64,000 nt of DNA from JBBQFI01 sp038321775 (GTDB lineage Bacteria; Verrucomicrobiota; Verrucomicrobiia; Chthoniobacterales; UBA10450), in assembly GCA_038321775.1 (NCBI GenBank), contig JBBQFI010000001.1, positions 372,001 to 436,000 on the forward strand. Reading direction: 5' to 3'. The notes under the pieces are model-generated. The model had not been told where the DNA came from and did no database searches. It worked only from the letters and a program-made list of their open reading frames with translations. This document shows, piece after piece, positions 17,905-27,229 of this stretch. Both the position numbers and the translations under genes were made by a program. The first letter of the stretch is position 1. Each line of letters starts with the position of its first letter.

Positions 17905-17979
17905 AAATGTGGGAGCGGCCTTAGTGCCGCGATTGCCGTCCTGATTCTGAGTCGCGGCACTAAGGCCGCTCCCACATTT
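17905..17979. repeat. REP-like inverted repeat, perfect 28-bp arms
   Basis: Arms at 17905-17932 and 17952-17979 are exact reverse complements around a 19-base loop; the arm core is GTGGGAGCGGCCTTAGTGCC. It fills the gap between two convergent genes and overlaps the last bases of the HMG-CoA lyase stop codon. A strong hairpin in both directions makes it a likely bidirectional terminator. The same arm sequence recurs at 32910 and, interrupted, at 36977, so it belongs to a dispersed REP family. Confidence 0.92.
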
Positions 17980-18835
17980 AGACGCCGGAAAATTCTGCGC
18001 CGATTGCGGAATTCAGCGCTGTAATTTTCGAAAGATCAATTTGCGGATGGACGCCTCGTTGTTCCAACGCTCGCAAAACTTCCTCTGTCGGAATGTTCCC
18101 GATAAGTTCGTCTTGCGCGAAAGGACAACCGCCTAATCCGCCGATCGCAGAATCGAATCGCCGGCAACCAGCATCATATGCGGCCAGGACTTTATCCGTC
18201 GCGCTCGAGCGCGTGCTGTGCATGTGGACACCGAGCTCGATTCCTTCGCAGTCGCGCAGAACCTTCGCCACGACGCGTTGAATTAGATCCGCGTCAGCCG
18301 CGCCTACCGTGTCCGCGACTGAAACCGACGGCACGCCGATCGCGCTGATTTTCTGCACCGCCGTGCCGACATTCGTTTCGCTCCACGGATCGCCGTACGG
18401 ATTACCAAAGGCCATTGAAATGTACGCGACCATGTTGAGTCCGGCTTCATCCGCGATTTTCTTAATTCCTTTCATCACCGCATAATTTTCGCCGGGCGAT
18501 TGATTTTGGTTTCGTCGCAAAAACGTTTCCGAGATTGAAAAGGGGTAGCCGAGTGTATTCACCGCTTTGGTTGCAATCGCGCGAGCCGCGCCTTTTTCGT
18601 TAACGACGATTCCGATGATCTCGACGTCGTTAGGCGGTTGTAGCTGCTTGAGCACTTCCTCGCTGTCGGCCATTTGCGGCACCACCTTGGGTGACACAAA
18701 GCTTGCAGCGTCAATGTGCTTGAAGCCTCCCGCCATCAACGCGCGCAAATACGCGACCTTGCGCTCAGTCGGAATTTGAATCTTAAGTCCCTGCCACGCA
18801 TCGCGCGGGCATTCGATGATCTTGACGGAATCCAT
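17978..18835 (-). CDS. mvaB: hydroxymethylglutaryl-CoA lyase
   Basis: DRE-TIM metallolyase of 285 aa that cleaves HMG-CoA to acetoacetate and acetyl-CoA, the last step of leucine degradation. The N-terminal ECPRDAWQGL holds the metal/catalytic Asp in the position of the family's E-x-x-RDG/E segment; FKHIDAASFVSPKVVPQMAD follows. Further blocks are YISMAFGNPYGDPW, SVADTVGAADADL, LGVHMHSTRSSATDKVLAAYDAGCRRFDSAIGGLGGCPFA, with the catalytic Cys in GGLGGCP. It is convergent with the carboxyltransferase and divergent from the hydratase; all three serve one pathway. Confidence 0.93.
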   Translation of the reverse strand: MDSVKIIECPRDAWQGLKIQIPTERKVAYLRALMAGGFKHIDAASFVSPKVVPQMADSEEVLKQLQPPNDVEIIGIVVNEKGAARAIATKAVNTLGYPFSISETFLRRNQNQSPGENYAVMKGIKKIADEAGLNMVAYISMAFGNPYGDPWSETNVGTAVQKISAIGVPSVSVADTVGAADADLIQRVVAKVLRDCEGIELGVHMHSTRSSATDKVLAAYDAGCRRFDSAIGGLGGCPFAQDELIGNIPTEEVLRALEQRGVHPQIDLSKITALNSAIGAEFSGV

Positions 18836-18864
18836 TATCGGAAGTTAGTGCATCAATCCTCTTT

Positions 18865-19632
18865 ATGTCTGTCGTTCTCATCGAAAAGCAAAACCCGCAC
18901 GTCAGCGTTGTCACATTGAATCGTCCCGAACGACGCAACGCCTTGACGGTTGAGTTGATGAAAGAATTGATCGTCGCGGTCGAATCGATCGAGGCGGACG
19001 AAAAGCAACGCGTGTTAATCCTGCGCGGCGCGGGCAAGGTTTTCTGCGCCGGCCTTGATTTACAGGAAACCGCCGTGACGCAGGACGCGCATGCCTCCGC
19101 TGAAATCGTCGCCAAGACTCTGATCACGCTGAGTCAGACACGACTGATAACAATCGCAGCTGTCCACGGCGCGGCGGTCGCAGGTGGCGCTGGTTTAATG
19201 TCGGCGTGCGATTTCGTCATTGCCGTGGCCCACACGAAATTCGGCTATCCGGAAGCGAAACGCGGCCTGGTCGCCGGATTGGTTTTGACTTTTCTTCGCC
19301 GGCAATTGCACGAACGACACATCCGCGAACTGCTGCTCACTTCCGAATTGATCGGTTCCCAACGCGCATATGAAATCGGACTGATCAATCGCGTGGTTGC
19401 GCCTAACGAGTTAGAAAGCGAGCTGCAGAAAATTGTGCACGACATTTTACAAAACGCACCCGGCGCTCTTTCCAATACCAAACGCCTGATCGAGGAACTT
19501 TGGTCCACCACGGTGAGACACGACGTCGAACGCGCTCTTCGACATCACATGCAGGCGCGCGAATCCGCGGAGGCCAAGGAAGGCATCGCAGCGTTTCTGG
19601 AAAAGCGCCCACCGAATTGGGCGCAACAATAG
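18865..19632 (+). CDS. enoyl-CoA hydratase/isomerase family protein (probable methylglutaconyl-CoA hydratase)
   Basis: Crotonase fold, 255 aa. The blocks VVTLNRPERRNALTVELM, GAGKVFCAGLDLQET and the oxyanion-hole region AAVHGAAVAGGAGLMSACDF are clear. The sequence FGYPEAKRGLVAGLV resembles methylglutaconyl-CoA hydratase, and the neighbours (carboxyltransferase and HMG-CoA lyase) catalyse the steps either side of that reaction, so that role is inferred. Other short-chain enoyl-CoA hydratase roles remain possible. It is separated by only 29 bases from the divergent mvaB, so they may share a promoter region. Confidence 0.88.
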   Translation: MSVVLIEKQNPHVSVVTLNRPERRNALTVELMKELIVAVESIEADEKQRVLILRGAGKVFCAGLDLQETAVTQDAHASAEIVAKTLITLSQTRLITIAAVHGAAVAGGAGLMSACDFVIAVAHTKFGYPEAKRGLVAGLVLTFLRRQLHERHIRELLLTSELIGSQRAYEIGLINRVVAPNELESELQKIVHDILQNAPGALSNTKRLIEELWSTTVRHDVERALRHHMQARESAEAKEGIAAFLEKRPPNWAQQ

Positions 19633-19640
19633 CGCGAGTT

Positions 19641-20336
19641 ATGTCTTCACCGACTGCACGCGTCTTCATCGTTCGTCATGGTGCGACAATCCTGAGCGCG
19701 GAAGATCGTTTTGCGGGCGAGACCGATGTTCCGCTTTCCGACGAAGGCCGCGAACAGACGCGACACCTCGCAAATCGTTTAAGGGCAGAAAAAATTTCTG
19801 CGGTCTACGCTTCGCCACTCGGTCGCACGATGGAGACAGCACGCATTCTCGCGGAACCGCACGGACTCGAAGTAAAGGCGCGCGATGGTCTGCGCGAGAT
19901 TTCGCACGGCCATTGGGAACAAATGACGCGCCGAGAAGTGGAACAAAAATTCCCCGAAGAGATGGAGGAGTGGGAAAAAGATCCTTACACTTTCGCTCCG
20001 GAAGGCGGCGAGAGCGGACTCGCCGTTACGGCGCGTGCGCTTCCTGTCCTTTTAGATTTGGTGCGGAAACATCAAGCCTCGTGCATCATTATTGTTTCGC
20101 ACAAAGCGACGATTCGTTTGTTACTCAGCTCGTTGCTTGGTTTTGATCCGAGACGTTACCGCGATAATCTCGATCAAAATCCGGCTGCCTTGAACATCGT
20201 AGACTTTAAGGATTCCACCCGAGCGCGCCTGACTTTATTCAACGACACATCTCATTACGCCGAGATCGGGCAGGCAATTCCTGGAGTTCCGGGAACCAGG
20301 CTTTCCAAGTGGTGGAACGACCGCGCCGAATCTTAA
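19641..20336 (+). CDS. histidine phosphatase family protein
   Basis: Phosphoglycerate-mutase-like phosphatase of 231 aa. The catalytic RHG is in VFIVRHGATILSAEDRF, followed by DVPLSDEGREQTRHLANRL, AVYASPLGRTMETARIL and a second His in IIIVSHKATIRLLL. Such proteins include cobalamin-pathway CobC and GpmB-like phosphatases; the substrate is not evident. The ATG at 19641 is eight bases after the hydratase stop; the longer frame upstream is only a shadow of that gene. It is convergent with the E1-E2 fusion gene. Confidence 0.88.
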   Translation: MSSPTARVFIVRHGATILSAEDRFAGETDVPLSDEGREQTRHLANRLRAEKISAVYASPLGRTMETARILAEPHGLEVKARDGLREISHGHWEQMTRREVEQKFPEEMEEWEKDPYTFAPEGGESGLAVTARALPVLLDLVRKHQASCIIIVSHKATIRLLLSSLLGFDPRRYRDNLDQNPAALNIVDFKDSTRARLTLFNDTSHYAEIGQAIPGVPGTRLSKWWNDRAES

Positions 20337-20342
20337 TTTTGC

Positions 20343-23300
20343 CTAACGAAAAGCCGCGGTCGCAGTCGGAATTTTGAATTTTTCGATTTCTTCTTTGACT
20401 TCGTGAAGGAAGTTGGCGGCGCCGGCGCCGTTTACGACGCGATGATCGAAGGTGAGCGATAGCGTTATCACTTCCGCCATCTGGTTTTTCTTCGCGTCAC
20501 CAATCATTTCATTGTGCGCGGAGCCGACGAATAAAGTGCCGATCGATGGCGGGACCACAATCGGCGCGGCTGCGCGCACGCCGAAGGCGCCAAGACTGCT
20601 AATGACTACGGGCGCGTTCACCGCGTCGACACGGCCACTGCGCGTTTCCTCGACGGTTTCATTGTAGCGCTGCACAAAATTTGGCCAGTCGCGTTTGTTC
20701 GCGTTTGTGACGACGGCCGTGGCAAGACGATCGTCTTCGAGCGCAACAGCAATGCCGAGATCGAATTCGTCGCTCTCAACAATTTGATCGTCTTCCAGCA
20801 TGAGACGGCGAAAGGGAGCATGTTTTTCCATCGCGCGTACGACTGCCCACGCGAGCATGACGGACGGTGACGGAGCATTCTTCCCATCTTTTTTCTTCGC
20901 ACTCTCGCGCGTTTTTCGAATCGCATCCCAACGCGCATCGATTTGCAAATTTGCCGGCACGACGCGGCTAAGACGACGCGTGATGGTCGGTGAAAGCGCA
21001 GGCTCTATCCCGTCTGTTTTTCGCGGAGCCGGCGTAACGCGTCGCGCCTCTGCCACCGGCGCGCTTTCAGTTACACCATTCGGTTTTTCGTCCGAAGAAA
21101 TCTCGGTTGCGTGTTCGATCTGATCTTCTAATGCGGCTTCTTCGCCTTCGACAAGAATCGTTCCGAGCTCCTGGTCGATCTCAACGTTTGCGCCGACTTC
21201 CGTTTTCCATTCGCCCATTGTTCCTGCAAAGGACGATTCGATTGGATAAACCGCCTTGTCGGTTTCGACTTCGCACAGCGGATCGTCGTGTTGAATTTTG
21301 TCGCCTGCTTTTTTCAGCAGACTAACGACTTTGGCGGCGCGAATTCCTTCGCCCATGATTGGAACAACAATTTTTTGCGAACGTCCTTTCGATAGCGCGC
21401 TCGAGCGATCGTTCGAAACGCGGACAGTTTCAGAAACTTGCATCGTCGGTTCCGGCTCCCGACTAATGGCGGTTCGCTCGGTTTTCATCGCAACCGAACG
21501 TTTGATCGCCTCAACAATCCGTTCGACATCGGGCAACGCCGCGTATTCGTAAATCGGATTGTAACCGATCATGACGTTGCCCTTTGTCACAAGCATCGGC
21601 GGGCTGACCATCGCGCTCCAGATGTCGGGTTGGCCGGCAAGATGCGAAATAATCATCTGACCGACGCTGCAACTGCCCGTGTCTTCTTGGATAATAACGA
21701 CGCGTCCCGTTTTGCGCACCGATTCCTCGATTGTCGCGGTGTCCCAAGGCGAAATAGAGCGCAAATCAATCAACTCGATGCTGACATCAGCTCCGATTTT
21801 CTCGATGGCTTCGAGTGATTTCTCGACCGTGTTGCCCCATGCAATCAGCGTAACGTCCGATCCATTTTGATGTTTACGCGCGCGCCCTAACGGAATTGCG
21901 CGGATTGGTTTCGCGGATTCGCGTTCCGCCCAGAACATATGTTTCGGAATCAGAAAAAGGACCGGATCCTCGCAGTGCATCGCCGTCCAGAGCAAACCGG
22001 CTGCATCCTCGGGCGTGCTCGGAACGACAACACTCAGGCCGGGATAATGCGCGAAGACTGATTCGTTAGCCTGACTATGCCAAAGCGAACCGCCCGGCAG
22101 GTAGGCGCCGTACGGTGCATAAATCACCATCGGACATTTCCATTTTCCAAATGTGCGCCAGCGCAACGTCGCGATGTTCGTGACGAGTTGGTTAAAGCCC
22201 GGGTAGATGAAATCGATAAATTGAATTTCGAAGACCGGCCGCTTTCCATACGACGCCAGACCGCAGGCGACTCCGAGAATTGTCGATTCAGCGAGCGGTG
22301 AATTGAAAACCTGCTCGGGAAATTCCGTGGAAAGTTTTTGCGTGAGACGAAAGACGCCGCCTTTCGGATCCTCGACATCCTCTCCAAAGATAATGCGATT
22401 CGAATTTTCTTTCAGGCCAGCGCGCAGCGTTTGGTTCACGGTATCGCCGATTCTGTATTTGCCGGCCGGAAGAATTTCGTCATCGAGCTCGGGTAAATCA
22501 CCGCGCACATTCAGCTCCAGTTCCTTCGGAGAGGGATCTTCTGCTTTTTCCGCTTCGGAATATTCTTTGCGAATGCGTTCTTTAATTTCGTTTTCGAGTT
22601 TCGAAAAGTCTTCCGCGTTGATGACGCCCTGTTCGATCAAACGATCCTTCCAAACTTTGACCGGATCCTTCTGCTCGAGCAGCGCGATCTCATCAGCGCT
22701 GCGATAAAGTTTGTGATCGTCGGAACTAGTGTGACTGGAAAGGCGCTCCATCATCACCCAGAAAAATGCCGGGCCTTCACCGGCGCGCATTCGAGCAATT
22801 GCATTTGCCGACGCTTCGTAAACTTTCTCGACGTCGTGGCCGTCGATCGTCTGCCAGTCGTTAGGCTGAAGCACATCAAGCGCGAGCGGATTAATCTCAC
22901 GCGTCGGACTGCTGATCCCGTAAGCGTTGTCTTCAACCAGGAAAAGCACTGCGAGTTTTTTCTCTTTCGCGAAACAAATCGCCTCGTAAACATCGCCCTG
23001 GCGCGACGCGGCATCACCGACTGTCGTGACGACGATGTCATTCTTTCCGTCGAGCTGCATCCCCCAGGCCATTCCGCAAGCGGGCAAAAGTTGTGAACCG
23101 GTTGGCGTCGGCACGCTCCATATATGGAGATCGGCATCGCTGTAATGCGACGGCATCATGCGTCCCGCGCTGCCGGTCTTTCGTTTCGCAAAATATTCGA
23201 GACCGAGTTCGAGCGTCGTCATTCCTCGGCCGAGAACAAGTCCGCGATCGCGATAGTAGGGCACGATGTAATCGTCCGGTTGCATTTGGACGGAAACGGC

Positions 23301-23444
23301 CGCGAGCGCTTCGTGTCCCATTCCGGAAACGTGGAAATGGCCTTTGCCCTGACGATTCAGGTTTTGCTCGCGCAAGTCGGCGTGACGACTTTCGAGCATG
23401 ATAGTGAGGAGTCGAAGCTTGTCCTCTTTGGTCAAAGCGGCCAT
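20343..23444 (-). CDS. single-chain 2-oxoacid dehydrogenase: E1 alpha + E1 beta + E2 acyltransferase
   Basis: About 1033 aa with three enzyme parts in one chain. Residues 1 to about 320 are E1 alpha (GKGHFHVSGMGHEALA, TVGDAASRQGDVYEAICFA thiamine-diphosphate site, VEDNAYGISSPT). Residues about 340-660 are E1 beta (RIIFGEDVEDPKGGVFRLT, PLAESTILGVACGLA, PYGAYLPGG, WHSQ). A lipoyl domain follows (VPIMGEGIRAAKVVSLLKKA, lipoyl Lys in EVETDKAVYPIES). Then a linker and a catalytic E2 domain end in SLTFDHRVVNGAGAANFLHE. The complex converts a 2-oxoacid to acyl-CoA. The substrate (pyruvate or branched-chain) is not certain, though leucine genes are adjacent. The ATG at 23444 is preferred over a TTG at 23492. 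No E3 gene is nearby. Confidence 0.92.
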   Translation of the reverse strand: MAALTKEDKLRLLTIMLESRHADLREQNLNRQGKGHFHVSGMGHEALAAVSVQMQPDDYIVPYYRDRGLVLGRGMTTLELGLEYFAKRKTGSAGRMMPSHYSDADLHIWSVPTPTGSQLLPACGMAWGMQLDGKNDIVVTTVGDAASRQGDVYEAICFAKEKKLAVLFLVEDNAYGISSPTREINPLALDVLQPNDWQTIDGHDVEKVYEASANAIARMRAGEGPAFFWVMMERLSSHTSSDDHKLYRSADEIALLEQKDPVKVWKDRLIEQGVINAEDFSKLENEIKERIRKEYSEAEKAEDPSPKELELNVRGDLPELDDEILPAGKYRIGDTVNQTLRAGLKENSNRIIFGEDVEDPKGGVFRLTQKLSTEFPEQVFNSPLAESTILGVACGLASYGKRPVFEIQFIDFIYPGFNQLVTNIATLRWRTFGKWKCPMVIYAPYGAYLPGGSLWHSQANESVFAHYPGLSVVVPSTPEDAAGLLWTAMHCEDPVLFLIPKHMFWAERESAKPIRAIPLGRARKHQNGSDVTLIAWGNTVEKSLEAIEKIGADVSIELIDLRSISPWDTATIEESVRKTGRVVIIQEDTGSCSVGQMIISHLAGQPDIWSAMVSPPMLVTKGNVMIGYNPIYEYAALPDVERIVEAIKRSVAMKTERTAISREPEPTMQVSETVRVSNDRSSALSKGRSQKIVVPIMGEGIRAAKVVSLLKKAGDKIQHDDPLCEVETDKAVYPIESSFAGTMGEWKTEVGANVEIDQELGTILVEGEEAALEDQIEHATEISSDEKPNGVTESAPVAEARRVTPAPRKTDGIEPALSPTITRRLSRVVPANLQIDARWDAIRKTRESAKKKDGKNAPSPSVMLAWAVVRAMEKHAPFRRLMLEDDQIVESDEFDLGIAVALEDDRLATAVVTNANKRDWPNFVQRYNETVEETRSGRVDAVNAPVVISSLGAFGVRAAAPIVVPPSIGTLFVGSAHNEMIGDAKKNQMAEVITLSLTFDHRVVNGAGAANFLHEVKEEIEKFKIPTATAAFR

Positions 23445-23539
23445 AGATTTATTTGCTGTTGTTAAGGGAAAACAACTGCTCTGTCTTTGCAACGCTTTTC
23501 CAGATGTTTCTCGATGCCACGCGCCCGTAGTTTAATTTT

Positions 23540-24640
23540 GTGAAGCCGCAAGCATTGAAATCTCGAGAGGGCAGGGGATTAATCGAACGTTACCGCGAGT
23601 TTCTTCCGGTAACGGGAGGGACTCCTGTCATCTCGTTAGGCGAAGGAGGGACGCCGCTCGTTTTTTCTCCGCGACTGAGTGAGATCGTCGGGCGTAACTG
23701 CGAAGTTTTCCTGAAGTGCGAAGGACAAAATCCAACGGGATCGTTCAAGGATCGCGGAATGACAGTCGCCGTTTCGAAAGCGGTCGAAAATGACGCGACA
23801 CTTTTGCTCTGCGCTTCCACCGGAAACACATCGGCTTCGGCAGCTGCGTACGCAGCGCGCGCCGGGATTCGCTGCGGTGTCGTGCTCCCGTCCGGAAAAA
23901 TTGCGCGCGGCAAACTTCTGCAGGCGATCGTTTACGGCGCGACGATCGTGACGATCGATGGAAATTTCGATGACGCGCTGCGCATCGTCCGGAAACTCGG
24001 GCAACGTCGTGACGTCGCGATCGTTAACTCGATCAATCCCGATCGCATTGCCGGACAGACTACGGCCGCGTTTGAAATTGTGGACTCGTTAGGCGAAGCG
24101 CCCGCTTTGCATCTCTTGCCGCTCGGCAATGCCGGGAACATCACCGCATATTGGGCGGGATATCGAGCCTATCGTGACGCGAACAAGTCGAGCTCTCTTC
24201 CCGCGATGGTTGGTTTTCAGGCAACGGGCGCAGCACCGATTTTTCGAGGGCAGGTTATCGATAAACCGGAAACCGTCGCGTCAGCGATTCGCATTGGGAA
24301 TCCGGCAAGCTGGGAAGGTGCGACAAATGCGGTCAAGGAATCGAAGGGCGCTGTCGACGTTGTTACTGATGAAGAAATCCTTGAAGCGCAACGGTGGCTC
24401 GCAAGTCACGAAGGAATTTTTGTCGAACCGGCAAGCGCAGCCCCCATCGCCGGGCTTTTCAAATCATGCGATCAGGCGCGCAGACCCGCTTATTCATTTG
24501 CGAAGATTGCTTCCGGTTCGCGGATTGTTTGCACGTTGACCGGACATGGATTGAAAGATCCCGACGTGGTCGGCGAAAATATTGAGCAACGGAGCGTTCC
24601 GCCTAACGAACAGGACGTTTTACAAGCGCTCGGGTTGTGA
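23540..24640 (+). CDS. thrC: threonine synthase
   Basis: PLP-dependent fold-type II enzyme converting phosphohomoserine to threonine, 366 aa. The PLP Lys is in NPTGSFKDRGMTVAVSKA. The cofactor-phosphate loop is LPLGNAGNITAY, and CASTGNTSASAAAYAARAG and SINPDRIAGQTTAAFEIVD are also typical. The start is the GTG at 23540; no ATG lies near the conserved N-terminal RYREFLP block. Aspartokinase follows 84 bases downstream on the same strand, so the first and last enzymes of threonine synthesis are linked. Three dispersed 8-mers fall inside or at the end of this gene. Confidence 0.94.
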   Translation: MKPQALKSREGRGLIERYREFLPVTGGTPVISLGEGGTPLVFSPRLSEIVGRNCEVFLKCEGQNPTGSFKDRGMTVAVSKAVENDATLLLCASTGNTSASAAAYAARAGIRCGVVLPSGKIARGKLLQAIVYGATIVTIDGNFDDALRIVRKLGQRRDVAIVNSINPDRIAGQTTAAFEIVDSLGEAPALHLLPLGNAGNITAYWAGYRAYRDANKSSSLPAMVGFQATGAAPIFRGQVIDKPETVASAIRIGNPASWEGATNAVKESKGAVDVVTDEEILEAQRWLASHEGIFVEPASAAPIAGLFKSCDQARRPAYSFAKIASGSRIVCTLTGHGLKDPDVVGENIEQRSVPPNEQDVLQALGL

Positions 24641-24724
24641 GCCCGAATTTGACACGAGCGACACATCAGCGAAAACCATCCGGTCTGCGTTTCGATTTCT
24701 GGAAATATCTAGTGTGAACTGACC

Positions 24725-25978
24725 ATGCGTCTCATCGTCCAAAAATACGGCGGCACATCGGTCGGCACTTCCGAGCGCATCCGCGCGGTGGCCCAACGCC
24801 TCATCGAAACGCAACGGGAGGATTGCCGCGTGGTCGCCGTGATTTCGGCAATGGCCGGCGTTACTGACAATCTGATCAAACTTGCGCAGGAAGTTTCGCC
24901 GGCTCCCACGCAACGCGAAATGGACATCTTGCTTGCCACGGGCGAACACACTGCCAGTGCGCTGACCGCCATGGCCGTGAATGCGCTGGGCGGCCGCGCG
25001 ATTTCACTGACGGGTGCGCAAGCGGGAATTCTCACGGACCGCGTTCACACAAAAGCAAAGATCGCCAACATCACGCCGCGGCAAATTCACGAATTGTTGG
25101 CCGACGATTACATCGTGATCGTCGCCGGTTTTCAGGGACAAACTGCGGAAGGCGAGACGACCACGCTTGGGCGTGGCGGTTCCGATCTCACTGCAATCGC
25201 CTTGGCGGGCGCTTTGGAAGCTGACGCCTGTCAGATTTTTACCGATGTCGACGGCGTTTTTACCTGCGATCCGCGCGTCGTGGCTGAAGCGAAGAAAATT
25301 GACGAGATCGCTTACGACGAACTCCTTGAGATGGCGGGGGCAGGTTCAAAAGTCATGCAATCGCGCGCAGTCGAGTTCGCGAAAAAATTCGGCATTCCGT
25401 TTGAAGTTCGTTCCAGTTTCAAAGGCGAAGCTGGCACCATCGCCAAAGACGAGACGGCAAACATGGAAAACGTGGTCGTGCGCGGCGTCAGTGTGGATCG
25501 CAAACAGGCGAAAGTGACAGTTGCGGGTGTACCGGATCAGGCCGGGATCGCCTCCGAAGTATTTTCCGCGATCGCAGCTGCTAACATCATTGTCGATATG
25601 ATTGTGCAGAACGTCTCGACCGACGGCGTCACCGACATTTCATTTACAATTCACGAGTCGGAATTGAAACAGGTAGAAAGTCTTCTCGCGCCTGTCATCG
25701 CGCAAATTCGCGCGGCGGGTCTCGTAACAAGAAGCGGCGTTGCGAAATTGAGTGTTGTCGGAATTGGAATGCGTTCCCATTCCGGCGTGGCGGCGCGATT
25801 GTTTGAATGCCTTGGCAAAGGCGGGATCAACATTCAGCTGATCTCGACCTCGGATATCAAAATCGCCGTCGTCATCGACGAGAGCGATTTGGAACGCGCC
25901 GCACAGCTGACGCACGAAGGTTTTGGCTTGGCCCGCCTCGCGCCCACCGTCGGAATAACCTCGCTGCCGGGCGTCTAG
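24725..25978 (+). CDS. lysC: aspartokinase
   Basis: Phosphorylates aspartate at the head of the Lys/Thr/Met pathway. 417 aa. The N-terminal kinase signature is LIVQKYGGTSVGTSERI, with GEHTASALTAMA, TTTLGRGGSDLTAIALA and FTDVDGVFTCDPRV downstream. The C-terminal 150 residues hold two ACT domains (VAGVPDQAGIASEVFSAIA and VVGIGMRSHSGVAARLFECL), the usual site of Lys/Thr feedback. The length equals the single-chain alpha form. The stop overlaps the convergent stop of a secreted-protein gene by four bases. Confidence 0.96.
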   Translation: MRLIVQKYGGTSVGTSERIRAVAQRLIETQREDCRVVAVISAMAGVTDNLIKLAQEVSPAPTQREMDILLATGEHTASALTAMAVNALGGRAISLTGAQAGILTDRVHTKAKIANITPRQIHELLADDYIVIVAGFQGQTAEGETTTLGRGGSDLTAIALAGALEADACQIFTDVDGVFTCDPRVVAEAKKIDEIAYDELLEMAGAGSKVMQSRAVEFAKKFGIPFEVRSSFKGEAGTIAKDETANMENVVVRGVSVDRKQAKVTVAGVPDQAGIASEVFSAIAAANIIVDMIVQNVSTDGVTDISFTIHESELKQVESLLAPVIAQIRAAGLVTRSGVAKLSVVGIGMRSHSGVAARLFECLGKGGINIQLISTSDIKIAVVIDESDLERAAQLTHEGFGLARLAPTVGITSLPGV

Positions 25979-26466
25979 TGCTCGCGCACCTGATTCACGT
26001 AGAAATCAGGGGTGCCTTGGATTCGCATTTTGTAGCCGAACACGCCCGCACTAAAAATCGCGACGCCGAGATGGTCCAACCCTGGTCCCCTGGTGCGATC
26101 GGCTTTTGTCGCTTGCTTCCAGGCGCTGCCATCTTCCAATCGAATAATATTGCTTCCGGTGAGGCCGTAGAATGGTCCAACGATTCGACTGACGACGACA
26201 TCGAACTTCCTTCGGCCTTCCTTGGTGGCTTGGACTTCCGTTGTCTTAACGGTCGTTTCGCGATAACCGTGCAACCACTCATTGAGTTTCTGCAGTTCTT
26301 CCGGCGAAAGTTTACTCAAGCCCGCGGCCTTGAATTGATCCGACGACATCATCTTCTCGATGTCGCCGGATTCTTGCTGCGCCAATGTGATCGGGGTCGG
26401 GGAAAATACCGCTATCGCTAAAACAAAAAACGAAATTAATAGATGACGCCCGCCGAAAGTGATCAT
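25975..26466 (-). CDS. exported protein of unknown function, 163 aa
   Basis: A signal peptide is clear (HLLISFFVLAIAVFSPTPITLA, cut near AQQ). The next segment, FKAAGLSKLSPEELQKLNEWLHGY, is a short helical motif common at the N-terminus of exported proteins of unknown function. The remainder (GPFYGLTGSNIIRLEDGSAWKQA) looks like a small beta-barrel or SH3-like fold. No enzyme motif is seen. It is convergent with lysC and is the last ordinary gene before the AT-richer insert. Confidence 0.75.
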   Translation of the reverse strand: MITFGGRHLLISFFVLAIAVFSPTPITLAQQESGDIEKMMSSDQFKAAGLSKLSPEELQKLNEWLHGYRETTVKTTEVQATKEGRRKFDVVVSRIVGPFYGLTGSNIIRLEDGSAWKQATKADRTRGPGLDHLGVAIFSAGVFGYKMRIQGTPDFYVNQVREH

Positions 26467-26670
26467 GAGGCAGTCAAACTAACAGGCGCGTTCCAAGGGT
26501 CAAGCACACCGGCGGACGTTGAAGCAATAAACCATTTCTTCGGAGCCAGAAATCTTGCGCAAGCGCGCAATTCGGCCGAATCGATGTATAAAACCGGCAC
26601 CACGTTACTCGAGTAATTAGTCTTGTTAATGCCAATAACCTAAGAGTTAACACTCCAACGTGTCGTGCGA

Positions 26671-27141
26671 TTACGACGTCAGCCGCTTTTCCATTCGGAC
26701 ATGCTCGACTTCCCCAAATAAGGTCTCGGCCGATCCGACAATAATGTATTGATGCTTGAGATAAAAAGGGATCGCTGGCCGGCGCGCATTCAGAACGATC
26801 TGATTCGCACCACGGGATTGAGCACGTCGTTCCAGCGCCAACAGAATTCGGCCACCCAAACCGCGGCCCGTCCACGCAGGATCGACCGCCATAAAGCGAA
26901 TTTGCGCATCTGTTGGGGAAAGGAAGTGCACGCGCCCGAGGGCGATAGGAATGCGCGCAGCATCACAGATCATTAAATGAATGCTGTCATCCTCGCGTTC
27001 ATCGCGTTCGCTTCCGCGCGGCTGGCCCCAAGGTGATCGTAAGACTCGCCACCGCAGATCGAAGTATTTTTTCCAATCCGCTTCCGAGACAGGCTGGGTT
27101 ACCGAGTATTCCTGTTGGTGCTGATCTTTCGACTCTGACAC
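26671..27141 (-). CDS. GNAT family N-acetyltransferase
   Basis: 156 aa. Motif A is IRFMAVDPAWTGRGLGGRILLALERRA, with the acetyl-CoA loop GRGLGG, and a C-terminal strand LNARRPAIPFYLKHQYIIVG. The N-terminal part (ADWKKYFDLRWRVLRSPWG) matches the subgroup in which substrate loops begin with LR-WRVLR-P. The substrate is unknown. It has its own promoter region upstream, next to the insert boundary at about 27.2 kb. The 204 bases between it and 26466 contain no supported gene. Confidence 0.82.
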   Translation of the reverse strand: MSESKDQHQQEYSVTQPVSEADWKKYFDLRWRVLRSPWGQPRGSERDEREDDSIHLMICDAARIPIALGRVHFLSPTDAQIRFMAVDPAWTGRGLGGRILLALERRAQSRGANQIVLNARRPAIPFYLKHQYIIVGSAETLFGEVEHVRMEKRLTS

Positions 27142-27229
27142 GCGAAAATTGAGACGAGGGAAGAGCTAAACACAAGCACCGCGCGCCCATCTACCTTCAC
27201 AATAACATCATACAATATATGTCATATGA

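Noticed and set aside
26474..26875. 133-aa minus-strand open frame
   Set aside because: Mostly antisense or out of frame to the GNAT gene at 26671; no motif, and the part beyond it has no ribosome site.
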